DNA of 64,000 nucleotides. Origin: Cylindrodendrum hubeiense. Taxonomy: Eukaryota; Ascomycota; Sordariomycetes; Hypocreales; Nectriaceae. The DNA lies in NCBI GenBank assembly GCA_014621425.1, contig JAANBB010000197.1, positions 1 through 64,000 on the forward strand, read 5' to 3'. A program made the position numbers and the translations under genes. The notes beneath the pieces are model-generated. The model was not told the DNA's origin. It did no database searches and was given only the letters and a program-made list of their open reading frames with translations. The first letter of the stretch is position 1. Every line of letters begins with the position of its first letter. Below, piece after piece: positions 43,623 to 55,295 of the stretch.

Positions 43623-44722
43623 TTACAGCTTCTGTCCGGCAGTGTTGGGAATGGTGGCAGCAACCTTGCTAGAGCCCAGGGCAGAGACCTTGTAGGGCAA
43701 CGAGGCGGAGGTCAGTGTGCCCAGGGGGGCCGAGTTAATAGAGCCACCGAGGTCAACATCCTCAACGACGGCATAGCCAGTCACCTTGGAGTCAGCGAAG
43801 AAAATAGCACGCTCAGCCGAGTTGACAAAGGCAGAGCTCTGGACCAGGACCTGGGCGCCCATTCGAGTGTTAACACCAGAGAGGGTCACGGTGTCCCAGA
43901 AGTTGTTGACGATGTGGACAGTGGCGAAGCGAATCAGAGGCTGACGGCTGTTGACGTTCTTCCAGTAGTTGTTGGCATATGTGATGTGGAGCTTGCCAGT
44001 GTCCTCAGCGGCATTGCTGTCGGAGTGGCCGATCAGAGAACCCTTCCACTAATACAGAATCAATAATTAGCGTCATCATCTCATGTGCAATAATTGCAAT
44101 AAGCCAACATACGTGGTCATGGAAGTAGGTGTTGGAGACGGTGACCCAGTCAGCGCCGTGGGAAATATCAAGGAGGCCGTCGAGGTCATCCTTGCCAGCG
44201 CTCAAGTCTCCAGACAGGTCACAGTGGTCGACCCAGATGTTGGTAGACTCGTCAATGCCAATGGCATCGCCGTTGTCGGCATCGACCTTGGCAATCTTGA
44301 GGTTGCGGAGGATGACGTTGCTCTGTTGGCGGACGTAGAAACCTACACCGGTGATGGCTGCGAAAAGTCAGAATTATGAGCACATGGACAAATATTTGCA
44401 GAATGGAAAACATACAGCTGCCAGCGGCACCGATAATTGTCTTATCGGACGTGGGGCGGACGCGGTCGCTACCACTCAGCTGGCCGGACACGATGATGGT
44501 AAGGGGGCCATCACGCTTGGCAGCCGCGATGAGATCAGCAATGGAGGTGACGGTGACGGTCGCGCCGGCGGCACCACCAGTAGTGCCTCCGTTCTGGGTG
44601 CAGTAGCCAACAGAGCAGGCCTCTGCGGCCTGGCGCCTGAGAACGACGTCCTTGGAACCCTCAATGGGAGAGCCAACGGCCAGGGTCGCAAGAAACGTAA
44701 CGAAGACAGCGGAAAGCTTCAT
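43623..44722 (-). CDS. Secreted pectate lyase, PL1 family
   Basis: Exons 44722-44416, 44357-44113 and 44048-43623; 325 aa. Introns are GTATGT..TCGCAG and GTATGT..TATTAG with matching phases. The signal peptide is MKLSAVFVTFLATLAVGSP with an Arg-containing pro-site (VVLRRQA). The mature protein shows PL1 landmarks: SDKTIIGAAGS, GVGFYVRQQSNVILRNLKI, the Ca-site region NIWVDHCDLS and YFHDHWKGSLIGHSD. It should cleave polygalacturonate by beta-elimination outside the cell, using Ca2+. Its presence indicates use of, or attack on, plant tissue. It lies 2.9 kb from the divergent beta-galactosidase gene. Confidence 0.9.
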
Positions 44723-47602
44723 GATGAAGATCTGAAAGGGGTGGGAGAATGTCGAGAAGAGGATCTAGTAAATATGGACAAGAAATGAAGTGGAAGTGAA
44801 TGAAAACTGAAGGCTTAGATATTCTGGTTGATCAAGTAGTCGAATTCAAGAAAGGGAGCAGCAAGCCAACTTTTATACTCTTTCAACCCCCAAATACGGC
44901 CTCTTCGGCAAAGGATACGAGCAGCCCCTATCTGGAACCATTTGCTTACAATGCGCGCTGACGAAGACATCGTCGTCCAGCCATTCTGAAGCACTGCAAC
45001 AAACTAAACTCGGAATTAAAGTTGTTCGGGAACAGGAAGCTATCCGATCTGGGCCCAATATGGTACCCGCTACGCTATATTCGAAACGCTGGTGATCCGA
45101 GGACCGAATGCAACGCCCTGGGCGGTCGCTGTTTCCGTGCCATTGGTGCATTTGAAACTGGGATGCTTGACGGTTGGTGGAAATTCCGGGCCAAAACTTT
45201 GTTGAGCACAAACAACGAGCTTGATAGATGGATTTGAAACTGGGTGGTGGCGCGGGTACCACCCTGCTCGGAGTGTAGATCTCCATTACCGGAATGGACC
45301 GAATCGTCATGTCTCGGCGCAGCAGGCTAGTACGAATCGAAACAATACGTGTCCAGGGTACCTGCGTGCCTACTACGTCGTATAAGTGATGTCGCAATAC
45401 ATCGTGGCCTTTAATTAGACAAAGAGAGGGCTAAAGGCCCCTTAATAATCTTCTCCGACTCTGCCGAAACGTATGATTTAAGCTTAAGTGCTGTCTCATG
45501 CATCACCTTGTCACGATCCACACTTTGACAATTTTCCCGGATGGGGGAACCCTGCTAGATGCATTCCCATCGTTTCTTTTATCCCTGATCTTCCTTCCAT
45601 ATTTCTAGTCGAGACCACCCATTCTACTGCGCTGTCAAAACGCAATGTAGATGCTGGGATACGGAATTTTGATCGAATCATTTGACGAAACACTGGGGTA
45701 GGCTAGTAGGAGAACACCACGTGAGTAATGCGCCCGGTAGGAATGTCTTCCTTGCTTTCGCCATACCTCCTGAGGGATGACGATTTTCACGGTGGGGGTT
45801 GAAGTCTCCAATATTGCCTTCCGCTTACGAGGTAGCCTCGAGTGTATTATCCCCGTGCTTCGCCGTAGTATGATTGACCCATGCGCTACTTGCCGTCAAG
45901 CTGACCCCTCCGTGTTAAGCTGCTTAGTATCGTGTAGTGGGAGGGCAGGAGAGACGCACAGGGACCCAACAAACCACCCTCTAAACAGGTGTTGTCACTG
46001 TGACGATGCGAAATGGCGATGCGTCCGCAATGAGGGTGAAAACGCGGATGGGGAGCCCGTAAAATGAACAAGACAGACAAGCCTGCTCAATACTATCCAT
46101 CAGTATCATGTGATCACACGCTTCACAATAGCATGCCTCAAAAATGGGCCAAAAACACTAATAATTGAGCATGCTAAAAAATCGGATTAAATATGGCTGA
46201 TGACAATGACGGATGATGATGATCACGGACGGTCTCCATCATAATACCTCAAACCTACCCTACAGCCCATGATGACTGACTCATGGGACTGAACCAATGA
46301 CCCCAAAGCCAGGCGGAACTTCCTATAAGAGGCAGTCCGTACCCAATGGGCTTACATCCTTGCTATTACACAACAAGGACGCCTGTGAAAGCTTCTCTCC
46401 TCGAAAGACCGAGGATTCCCAACACAGAATGTGTTAGGTGTGGTGAAAATAAGTAAATTAACAGAAGGTTGGGTGATGCAAATGAAATAAGGTGCTCGCT
46501 GTCTGTTTCCAAGGTGCTGGACTTTAAATGTCGATGAAAGTGCGTCAGAAATTATCCGTAGCTTTCAGGCGGAACAGCAGAGCAAGATCCCTGTCAATTT
46601 GAGGAGAGGACACAGGCTATGATGGCTGCCGAATCATGCTGAACCCCTGGCATGGTGGCTTCAACCCCGCAACACCTGCTTAGTGTTAAACGTGGGGAAT
46701 AAACTTGGATGCGTGAGAGTCATATGTGATGGAATAATAGGTGACGTCAATCGATGAGATGCGACATGGAAACGACAGTTCACGTCTGGGCCGTCACGTG
46801 ACCGCTCGGATCATCGCAATAATTTGTCCATCCATAGGAGCCCTGCCCCGTTTCTCCTCAAAGTTGATGCTGAGTCTCCATAAAATCTGCATAATAATCC
46901 CCTCCAAATCCTGTATTGGATAATTACTATAAGAGCTCACTCGCTTTTCAGAGAGGTCCTCTGTTGGTTCTCATGCAAGATTGTCTACGCAAATCCTCAG
47001 CTCGCACTATTCTGGCCTATCAGCCATCTCCTGTCCTCTTAGCAAGCCTCCATCTTACGACAATGCTGCAAAACTCATATAGTGCAAGATCATACTAGCC
47101 CCTCCTATATTGTGAGCAGATTAGAGCACTCAAATGATCAGAATAACGTCCAACTATCACTCTTGACCAAGAAGTGAGCGAGTAGTTAATAAAGGGTAGC
47201 GTGAGGAGCAAACTCGGCTGCAAACATGCCGAAACCCCGCACTTAATATCGCCAGTTCGCTAGCGGTGAGGCGGGGAATTGATGATGCCCATTTTTTTTT
47301 CTCGTTCTTTTTGAGCCGTTCAAATCAAACTCATGCTTGTTGGTCACTCAGCTACCAAATGCAGCGAACCCCCTTGTCGATCACGAGCTTGGCTGCAACG
47401 TCGTCATGGCTAAAAGCAATTCGGAACTCTCATTGGAGGGACAATACATAGACATTAAAATACATCATCGCATGATTGATTGGACTCGGCCCGATTTATC
47501 CAGCAAGCGCAAAATAGACAACAGAGATAAAACCCCGTCTAGACCGTCAGTAATGGACAATGGGGCAGTCGTATTGTTTTCACAAAACTCAAGTTGTCGA
47601 CA
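44723..47602. promoter_or_regulatory. Long divergent intergenic region (pectate lyase / beta-galactosidase)
   Basis: 2.9 kb without a credible gene, between two divergent genes for secreted carbohydrate-active enzymes. It probably holds both promoters. Several CGG half-sites and SYGGRG-like carbon-repressor sites (for example CCGGGC/GCGGGG) occur, but at a density I cannot call significant by eye. Confidence 0.4.
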
Positions 47603-50600
47603 ATGAAGTTCTCCAGGTTCAGTCTTGGCCTGGCGGGGCTGGCGTCTCTTGCCATTCCGGCATTGACGCAGGAATCAGAGTGGCCGATACTCGACAATGG
47701 CTTAAATGAAATTGTGCAATGGTCAGACACGCGCGGAAGCTAGTGAGCATTGCAAAGTCTGACAAAAGTATACAGGGACCATCACAGCTATTTCGTCAAC
47801 GGCGAGAGGCTGTTCGTATTTTCCGGCGAGGTGAGCAAGCATTCCTAATTCCAGTCTGCATCAAGTTGCTCATGTTTTGTAGTTCCACCCTTGGAGATTC
47901 CCAGTGTAAGACCACACCACCGAAAACTTTGAGATATTGTATCTAAGAGGCTTCTTTAGACCTGAACTATGGCGAGATCTTCTCGAAAAGATCAAGGCCG
48001 CTGGGTGAGTCAATTGTTAAAGCTCATTCCAAATCGGCATGTGTGACTAACATCATAGCTTCAACACCTTCTCCATCTACACCTCATGGGGCTATCATAG
48101 CGCGTCGCCAGATGCGCTAGACTTCACCAACGGGAGCCACAATCTTACATCCATCATGACCCTTGCGAAAGAGCTCGGAATGTACGTCATCATGCGTCCT
48201 GGTCCCTACGTCAACGCTGAGACGAACGCTGGCGGCTTCCCACTGTGGCTTACTACCGGTGAGTACGGTGACCTCCGCGACGACGACGAGAGATACACTG
48301 CTGCTTGGAAGCCGTACTGGGAAGAGATTTCCAGCATTATTAAGCCGCATCTCATCACCAACGGCGGCAATGTCATTATTTTCCAGATCGAGAACGAGCT
48401 CAACGGCCAATGGAAGAACATTAAGAACAAAGTCCTCAACCCAACCATTGCAAACTACATGCAACTGCTTGAGGATAGCGCGCGCGAGAGCGGCATCGAC
48501 GTCCCGCTGGCTCATAATGCACCCAATATGAATGGATATTCTTGGTCCAAGGACTTCTCCAACGCCACCGGCAACGTCGATGTCGTCGGGTTGGACAGCT
48601 ACCCCTCGTGCTGGAGCTGCAACCTCAGCGAGTGTACTGGCACAAACGGCGAATACCAGGCCTACAAGACAGCCGAGTACTACACGTACTTTACTGTGCA
48701 GTCGCCGAGGCAACCTAATTTCATGCCGGAATTCCAAGGAGGATCGTACAATCCTTGGGGTGGCCCACAGGGCGGATGCCCAACGGATATTGGCTCTGAG
48801 TTTGCGAATCTGTTCTACCGAGATCTGATTTCCCAACGGGTCACGGCCATCTCGCTCTACATGATGTTTGGTGGTACGAATTGGGGACATTCAGCTTGCC
48901 CTGTTGTGGCAACGAGCTACGATTACTCCTCTCCAGTATCAGAGAACCGCGCCCTCTGGGAGAAGTACTATGAGACCAAGCTGCTCGTTCTCTTCACCAG
49001 GGTTGCTAAAGAACTATCCAACACCGACCGAGTGGGATATGGAACCAACTACACCACCAACGACGTTATAGAAGCCACTGAGCTCAGAAACCCCGAGACG
49101 AACGCTGCATTCTATGTGGTCAGACATGAAGACTCCACATCGGGAACGCTCGAGGAATTCAGCCTCACAGTTAACACATCTGCGGGTGAACTTACCATCC
49201 CTAGGTTCGGCAACTCCATCACCGTCGATGGTCACGAGGCCAAGGTCCTTGTTACCGACTTCACATTCGGCAACAAGAAGTTGCTCTACTCGACTGCCGA
49301 AGTTCTCAGCTATTCGATCATCGACGGCAAGGAAATTCTCGCGCTTTGGTTGCCTGAGGGCGAGACTGGCGAGTTCGCCATCAGGTCTGCGTCTGGGGGC
49401 AAGGTAATACGCGCTGCCACGAAGAAATCCGTGACAGTACACAAAGAGAAGGCCGGAATCACAGTTTCATACACCCAGAAGGCGGGATTGAACATTATTA
49501 AACTGAACGATGGCGCCCGCATCCTGCTGCTTGATCGAGAAACAGCCTACCGCTTCTGGGTGCCGACTTTGACTAATGATCCACTTGCGCCTGTCAACAG
49601 CACTGGTAAGTCGGCCAATGTCTATATAAAAGCTGCTTGCTAATATGTCTTGAAGTCTTTGTACAGGGCCCTTACCTTGTTCGTTCTGCAACCTACGACA
49701 GCAAGAAGCGAGTACTAGCTCTCACCGGTGACGAAGAAGATGACCAGACCGTCACCATATTTGCCCCAGAGAAGCTTCGTTCCATAACTTGGAATGGAGT
49801 TAAAGTTTCCATTAAATCACGCAATGGTCCAGTCTACGTTGTCTCTATCAAAGGACCTTCAAGCGTGAAGCTTCCATCTCTTGGTCCCTGGGAGTGGGCC
49901 GACGGTCTTCCGGAGATTGCTGACGACTATGAGCCAAGTTCAGATGGTTGGGTTGGTAAGTATCCCCGACAAAGCTGATACGCTATGACAATCAAACTGA
50001 TAATGTATAGTTGCAAACAACACGGAGACTCCCAATCCGACTAAACCAGCTAGCAACAATCCGGTTCTTTACGTCGATGACTACAAGATCCACTACGGCA
50101 ACCACATCTACAGGGCCACTTTCCCCACCACAAAGAAAGCGCCAACGGGCATCTTCCTTGATCTCATCGGCGGGTATGCTTTCGGTTATTCTGTCTGGCT
50201 AAACTCGGACTACATCGGCTCATACTACGGCCTGTCTTATCTCGGCTCACACTCGGGTACATTCTCTTTTGACAATGCCACTCTCAAGGATGATGGGGAC
50301 AATGTTTTAGTCGTGTTGATGGATCAAAGTGGACACGAGCTGCGAAGTGCTGCGATTGATCCACGAGGCATCACAAACGCAACCCTCGTTGGGTCGGGTA
50401 GTGATTACGCCTTCACTGGGTGGAGGATTGCTGGTAATGCTGGACTCGAGGACAACATTGATCCGATGCGAGGTCCGATGAACGAAGGAGGACTATACGC
50501 CGAGCGAGTGGGCATGCACCTCCCCGGTTACCCCGATGACGACTGGACCTCCCTCCCTAGCAGTACCACTACTCTCGTCGTCCCATCAGCTGGCGTCCGT

Positions 50601-50990
50601 ACATTCCGCACAGTCGCGGCCCTCGATGTACCAAAGGGCATTGATGTGTCAATCTCTTTCCGCCTCACATCGACTTCAGATGATACCTTCACGCCCAGCA
50701 AATCCGACTACACAAACCGCCTACGTGCTTTGCTATTCGTGAACGGTTACCAGTACGGACGATTCAGCCCATACATAGGCCACCAGATTGATTTCCCCGT
50801 GCCGCCTGGCATACTGGACTACCATGGAGACAATACGATTGTGGTCACTGTGTGGAGCCAAGCAGCTGAAGGCGCCGAGATGCAGGTGGAGTGGACACTT
50901 AACTATACCCATTCTACGAGCTTTGACATGGGATTTGAGAGTAGCTACTTGAGACCTGAGTGGAGCAAGGATAGACTTCAGTATGCTTAA
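47603..50990 (+). CDS. Secreted beta-galactosidase, GH35
   Basis: Seven exons: 47603-47721, 47776-47830, 47883-47905, 47960-48004, 48059-49605, 49656-49955, 50011-50990; 1022 aa, the usual size for fungal LacA-type enzymes. The third exon is only 23 bases. The signal peptide is [23 protein letters not shown] in part. The family start [25 protein letters not shown] leads into the TIM barrel; the catalytic acid is Glu194 (IENELNG) and the nucleophile about Glu305 (FMPEFQGG). Beta-sandwich domains fill the second half. It removes terminal beta-galactose from galactans, xyloglucan or lactose outside the cell. An acidic, Asn-glycosylated product is likely, with many N-x-T sites. Confidence 0.92.
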
Positions 50991-51044
50991 ATTGTATGCT
51001 TGATAGTATCCAATTTGAGACTATTCAGCCTGTAGAATAGGATA

Positions 51045-52464
51045 CTACTCATCTTCAAGTCCAAAATCATTCCTCGCGCCTGATGCAACTGACTCTTCAA
51101 CAATAACACGAATAGCAAGACTCGCCATGCCCTTTGCGCACTTGATAGCCGCTGCATGTGCCTCATCTGTTCCAGCCGCAGCAGTGAACCCTGGATTGTG
51201 ACTAGAAATGTCTGGACTAACTGGTATCGCAAAAGCGCCGTGGAAACTGGGTACGAGATGTGATACATTGCCCATGTCCGTTGAGGCGTTGAAGCCTTTT
51301 GTTTGCTGAAGCATGACGTTCTCACCCAGCGTAGCCATCTCGTCCACGTATGCGGTGCATAGCGTTTCGTTTGCTCGGAGGTTCATATACGTCGGTGACC
51401 TATATCATATCAGTCAGTAATCTCTAGAGCACGAGAGTTTAGGGAATGATTTACGGGATATAACTGATAGAACAACCAGTAGCCGCGGCGCCAGCTTCGA
51501 AGCATGCCTTGACCCTGCGCAGCAGGTCATTGCAGCGCTTCATTGTCGGACTTCGAATGTTCCAGTTCATTCGAGTGTATTCAGTGATGACGTTGGGAAC
51601 CGTACCGCCAGCCTCAATGACACCATGAATGCGTTCATCGGGTTGGATCTGCTGACGTAGCAACGCAACGTTGTTATACGCTGCAACTGCGGCGTCAAGG
51701 GCATTTACCCCATTCCACGGCTCGCCGGCTGCGTGTGCTGGTTTGCCTCTGAACTCGACACGTAGTTTGTGGCTCGCGATGAGCTTGAACCCCGCGAGAC
51801 CTGAAAATTCGCCACTGCTTCCGATCTGATGCGCTGCTACGGGATGAGCCATGATTGCGGCTGCAATGCTCTCCGGGGGGTTGAATGCGCCCGCATCGAT
51901 AAGTTTCGCCTTGCCTCCGCCACCTTCTTCGGCTGGTGTACCGAGAATGCGTATGCGACCAGGGATCTTCAGCTCAGTTAGGGCACGAGCGGCTCCCAAA
52001 AACGCAGCGAGGGACGAAGTGGCGATGAGGTTGTGACCACAGGCGTGTCCTATACCTGGGAGAGCATCATACTCGGCACAAAATATGACAAGACGTCCGC
52101 CTTCTCCAATCTCGGCTTCAAAGCTGGTCTCGAGGCCATACGTCTGTTTCTTGACTTTGAATCCCTGCTCCTCGAGGTATGACGTGAGGGTGTCGTGAGC
52201 GAGAAACTCTTGATATGCCGTTTCAGGATTTGCGTGGAGGAATGAGTTGATGTTCTCATGGAGGGATAGACTCAGTTCATCAATGTTGTTGCTGATAATA
52301 CTGCGCGCTGTTTCGATGAGTTTGATTGATGACTCGCCAAAGTCAGCTGGCCCGGATTGACGGCTCTGTTTCTCTTCAACATGGCGGTCACCGAGTCCAT
52401 CCACGATTCGGGCCCCAGCATGGCGAGCCGGTCTGATAGCCTCACCCTCTCTGATCTCAGTCAT
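51045..52464 (-). CDS. M20-family amidohydrolase (ACY1L2 / p-aminobenzoyl-glutamate-hydrolase-like)
   Basis: Exons 52464-51455 and 51399-51045; 454 aa. The intron is GTAAAT..ATATAG. CAEYDALPGIGHACGHN contains metal ligands of the M20D type, GTPAEEGGGGKAKLIDAG the catalytic Glu-Glu pair, and a dimerisation domain follows (LRVEFRGKPAHAAGEPWNGVNALDA). It should hydrolyse an amide such as an N-acyl amino acid or dipeptide with two metal ions. No signal peptide, so it is cytosolic. Its 3' end is only 54 bases from the beta-galactosidase stop, tail to tail, and its start is divergent from the Zn2Cys6 gene. Confidence 0.88.
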
Positions 52465-53017
52465 TTTGGGCTAAGTGAAGCGTAGAGGTGTCAAGGTAAG
52501 TGTATGTATTGTTTCTAGGAACAGAGAGAGCGATACAACGAGCATAATTCCTGGAGATGTCCATCATCTTGCAGGCTTTTAACCGTTTGCGTCGCCAATA
52601 GGACGATCGTGTCACTCACTCCCTTCGTTCATGTGACATGACGTGAATTTGACTTATTAGCCTCTAGCATCAGGGCGCAGCGTCGGTGGAGTTCTAGACC
52701 ATGGCCACGCCTACAGCTGTACAGCCGACGGTCGGCAACCCACTTATTCCCAAATCCCGGTCGACAACGGGCTTATCACATTTCACTGCGTCCACATTCA
52801 TAGAGTCATCATCTGACTCCACTTTCGCCGCTGGCCTACCACCTAGTTCGATAAGCCCGTTGCCGATCCCTGGATAGCCGTGGATCGGCTTAATCGGTTA
52901 TCGCGACCTTTTGGCGACAGAACTCCACGCCATTGCTTCCCCTCTCCACAATCACTTACGACACCTGAGTTGCATCCTGGTCATCATTCCAAAGGATCCG
53001 GGGTTTTGCTCGCCAAC
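52465..53017. promoter_or_regulatory. Bidirectional promoter region (M20 hydrolase / Zn2Cys6)
   Basis: 553 bases between divergent starts. CGG-type sites (CGACGGTCGGCAACC, CCCGGTCGACAACGGG) include an inverted CGG pair with a short spacer at about 52,757-52,772, the usual Zn2Cys6 dimer site shape. Binding is inference. Confidence 0.4.
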
Positions 53018-54790
53018 ATGAGTCTAGAATATGCCGCAGGAGAAAGCAACGTCATTCCCAGTTGGCCGATGCAGTCCACCATGTGCCGACAGGGAGAGGG
53101 GCGGAATGCGTCACGTTCACGCAAGGGATGCTGGACCTGCAGGGCAAAGAAGGTCAAATGCGACGAGGCAACGCCCCAATGCCAGCGATGTCTGAGGCTG
53201 AGCCTCCTGTGCGATTACATCCCAAGAAAGAAAGGATTCAAAAATCCAAGTCTCGCGGTTCAACGGCGGAGCAGAGACTCTGCAACCGACGACGATGCAA
53301 CAAACGTCGCATGTTTCCAACGATTGGCGAAGAATCGACTCCAGTCATTAATCGAACAAAATGAATTAAGAGCCCTCTCAACATCTCGCATCCCAGCACC
53401 AGCTACTGCAGCTTGCTCTGTCGTTTTTACAGCATCCGACCACGACTCAATCCGATATTTTCGGACATCCTTTGCGAAGCTGCACCACACTAAAAACCCT
53501 GATTATTCGCTCTATTCTATCATGTTCCGCATCGCACAGGTGGACCCAATAGTCATGCACATGATTCTTGCCGTTGGCGGACGAGAGATGGAGTTTCGAC
53601 GGAACATGCAAAACGAAGATAAACGAGGCATTGGGTCACCACTCTGGCACTACTCGAGTGCCTTGAGAATGATGGCCGACCTGGTTGGGGATGATGATCG
53701 CGAACAGTTGGACCTCGACTCAATCCATACGGCATTGTATCTAATGCTGCAGTACGAACAAAAATACGGCGATGAGAGGTGTTCTGGGGTGGTTGGCCAT
53801 CTGAGCGGCGCATCTTTAATTCTGAAGCATCGATGCAATGAAAAACTGCTGCTGTCATACCCTTCTCCAGGAGTACAGCCAACTGCACTGGTGTCCACAC
53901 AACGAACACAGCAATCGCCCGGCAACAAGCCACTATCTCTCTATTCCGCGCGATTGATAGTCTGGATTGCCCTTTTTGATGCTGCGGCATCATCCTGTGG
54001 AGTTGGTGGCGAGCTCAATGGCACGCTCTTCAAGCTGATGAGTGAAAGCAATGCAACTGACGGAATCGCGAGCCAGTTTCAGCCCTTGGAGAGTTTTGAG
54101 AAGCTACATCGCTTCTCGAATCCGCTCTACAGAACGACTTGGGGAGAAAATTATCCGCAGAGTGAGCTGCTGGACGATGTGGAGAATCGAAGCGTATACT
54201 CGCTCCTAGGAGCATGCACCCAATTACGGTTTATGATAGCGCAGCTCGCGAAGCTCTTCGAATGCGACGCAGCTGCGGCACATCAGCGTGCCTTGGTCGT
54301 CGAACGCTCCATTCAAGAAGTAAACAACAAGTTTAGTGAACTGATGGAAGTAGCTGCGGAACTCTCGCTCACAACTGACAACTCGCATCGACTTGTGGCT
54401 AACATCCGGAGTGTTGTGCCACATTTCTATGCTGTCGTGTTGGATTTCCTGCGTCTGACACAGCCTGATGACGAAGTAACGATCTCATCACGGCAAATCA
54501 GCGCTCTACGCCAGATCATGAACCTGGCATTCCAGACGTACAAGCATGGGGGCGATGAGGCCATGATGCGAATCGCGTGGCCCCTCTTTATGGTTGCATT
54601 GGAGACGGATGACCTCCTCCACCGCGAGTGGGCCCTCGACCGCCTTGGATCGATAAGCAAGTTCGGCAAAAACTTTGAAAGAGCCCATCATTTCCTAGTC
54701 GACGTAGTTGATATGCAGAGCCGGTCGGGAAAGCGGGTGAATGTGCGTGAGCGGTTTCAATCTGGGGAAGTGGGTCTCTTTGTTATCTAG
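53018..54790 (+). CDS. Zn2Cys6 transcription factor
   Basis: Intronless, 590 aa from ATG 53018 (MSLEYAAGES). An open frame extends 5' to 52880 but has no ATG there. The cluster SRKGCWTCRAKKVKCDEATP puts the six Cys at 38, 41, 48, 55, 58 and 65 (CX2CX6CX6CX2CX6C), with basic RAKK and a following KKGF linker. The rest is helical, of the Fungal_trans_2 type (MILAVGGREMEF, LMLQYEQKYGD). It should be a nuclear regulator. Its divergent neighbour is the amidohydrolase and downstream is an MFS carrier, so it may control these. It ends RFQSGEVGLFVI, like other members that end shortly after the last helix. Confidence 0.88.
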   Translation: MSLEYAAGESNVIPSWPMQSTMCRQGEGRNASRSRKGCWTCRAKKVKCDEATPQCQRCLRLSLLCDYIPRKKGFKNPSLAVQRRSRDSATDDDATNVACFQRLAKNRLQSLIEQNELRALSTSRIPAPATAACSVVFTASDHDSIRYFRTSFAKLHHTKNPDYSLYSIMFRIAQVDPIVMHMILAVGGREMEFRRNMQNEDKRGIGSPLWHYSSALRMMADLVGDDDREQLDLDSIHTALYLMLQYEQKYGDERCSGVVGHLSGASLILKHRCNEKLLLSYPSPGVQPTALVSTQRTQQSPGNKPLSLYSARLIVWIALFDAAASSCGVGGELNGTLFKLMSESNATDGIASQFQPLESFEKLHRFSNPLYRTTWGENYPQSELLDDVENRSVYSLLGACTQLRFMIAQLAKLFECDAAAAHQRALVVERSIQEVNNKFSELMEVAAELSLTTDNSHRLVANIRSVVPHFYAVVLDFLRLTQPDDEVTISSRQISALRQIMNLAFQTYKHGGDEAMMRIAWPLFMVALETDDLLHREWALDRLGSISKFGKNFERAHHFLVDVVDMQSRSGKRVNVRERFQSGEVGLFVI

Positions 54791-55295
54791 CAAGCAGTAG
54801 TTCACGGCATTAAATGCTAATTTAATATGGATACCCTTAGTCTGACTAAACAACTGGGGGAGGGCAGCGGGTGATCTTTGTTATCTAGCAATGGAGGGGG
54901 GCCAGGGGCGATATCCCCTGCTTCTGCCCACCCAAGACTAGAACGCCGATGTAGGGGATGCTAATCTGAGCGGTGTGCACTAATTATACCCGACCATCGG
55001 CTATCCAATACCCCAAGCACCCACGGTGCTATCTCTTATCACTTAGGTCAGGGTTAAAGATTAAGATTTCCAGGCTTCGTCATGCTGGCTGATCGACAGC
55101 TGCGGGGAAATGTGGAACCCGGCGGACATGCGCGTCTCTGGATGGAATATATATTCTCAAGGTCATGACTACCAATCTAGATTTGGTGAATGCTTCTTCC
55201 ATACATCATCCATCTCTTGCATTAGCTTGCCACGAAAAAGAACATCAAATATCCACGCAATCTGCCTGCGCCGCTTGCTACCTCCTCGTTTCGTC
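54791..55295. other. Intergenic; promoter of the Dal5-type carrier
   Basis: 505 bases. A duplicated GATCTTTGTTATCTAGCAA-like piece follows the stop (TTTGTTATCTAGCAAG at 54,779 and TTTGTTATCTAGCAAT at 54,876). CT-rich leader at about 55,197-55,215. No gene. Confidence 0.5.

Noticed and set aside
52880..53017. Longer N-terminus of the second Zn2Cys6 gene
   Set aside because: The open frame continues to 52,880 but begins with GTG, and the added residues look like promoter sequence; ATG 53,018 is the first in-frame ATG.
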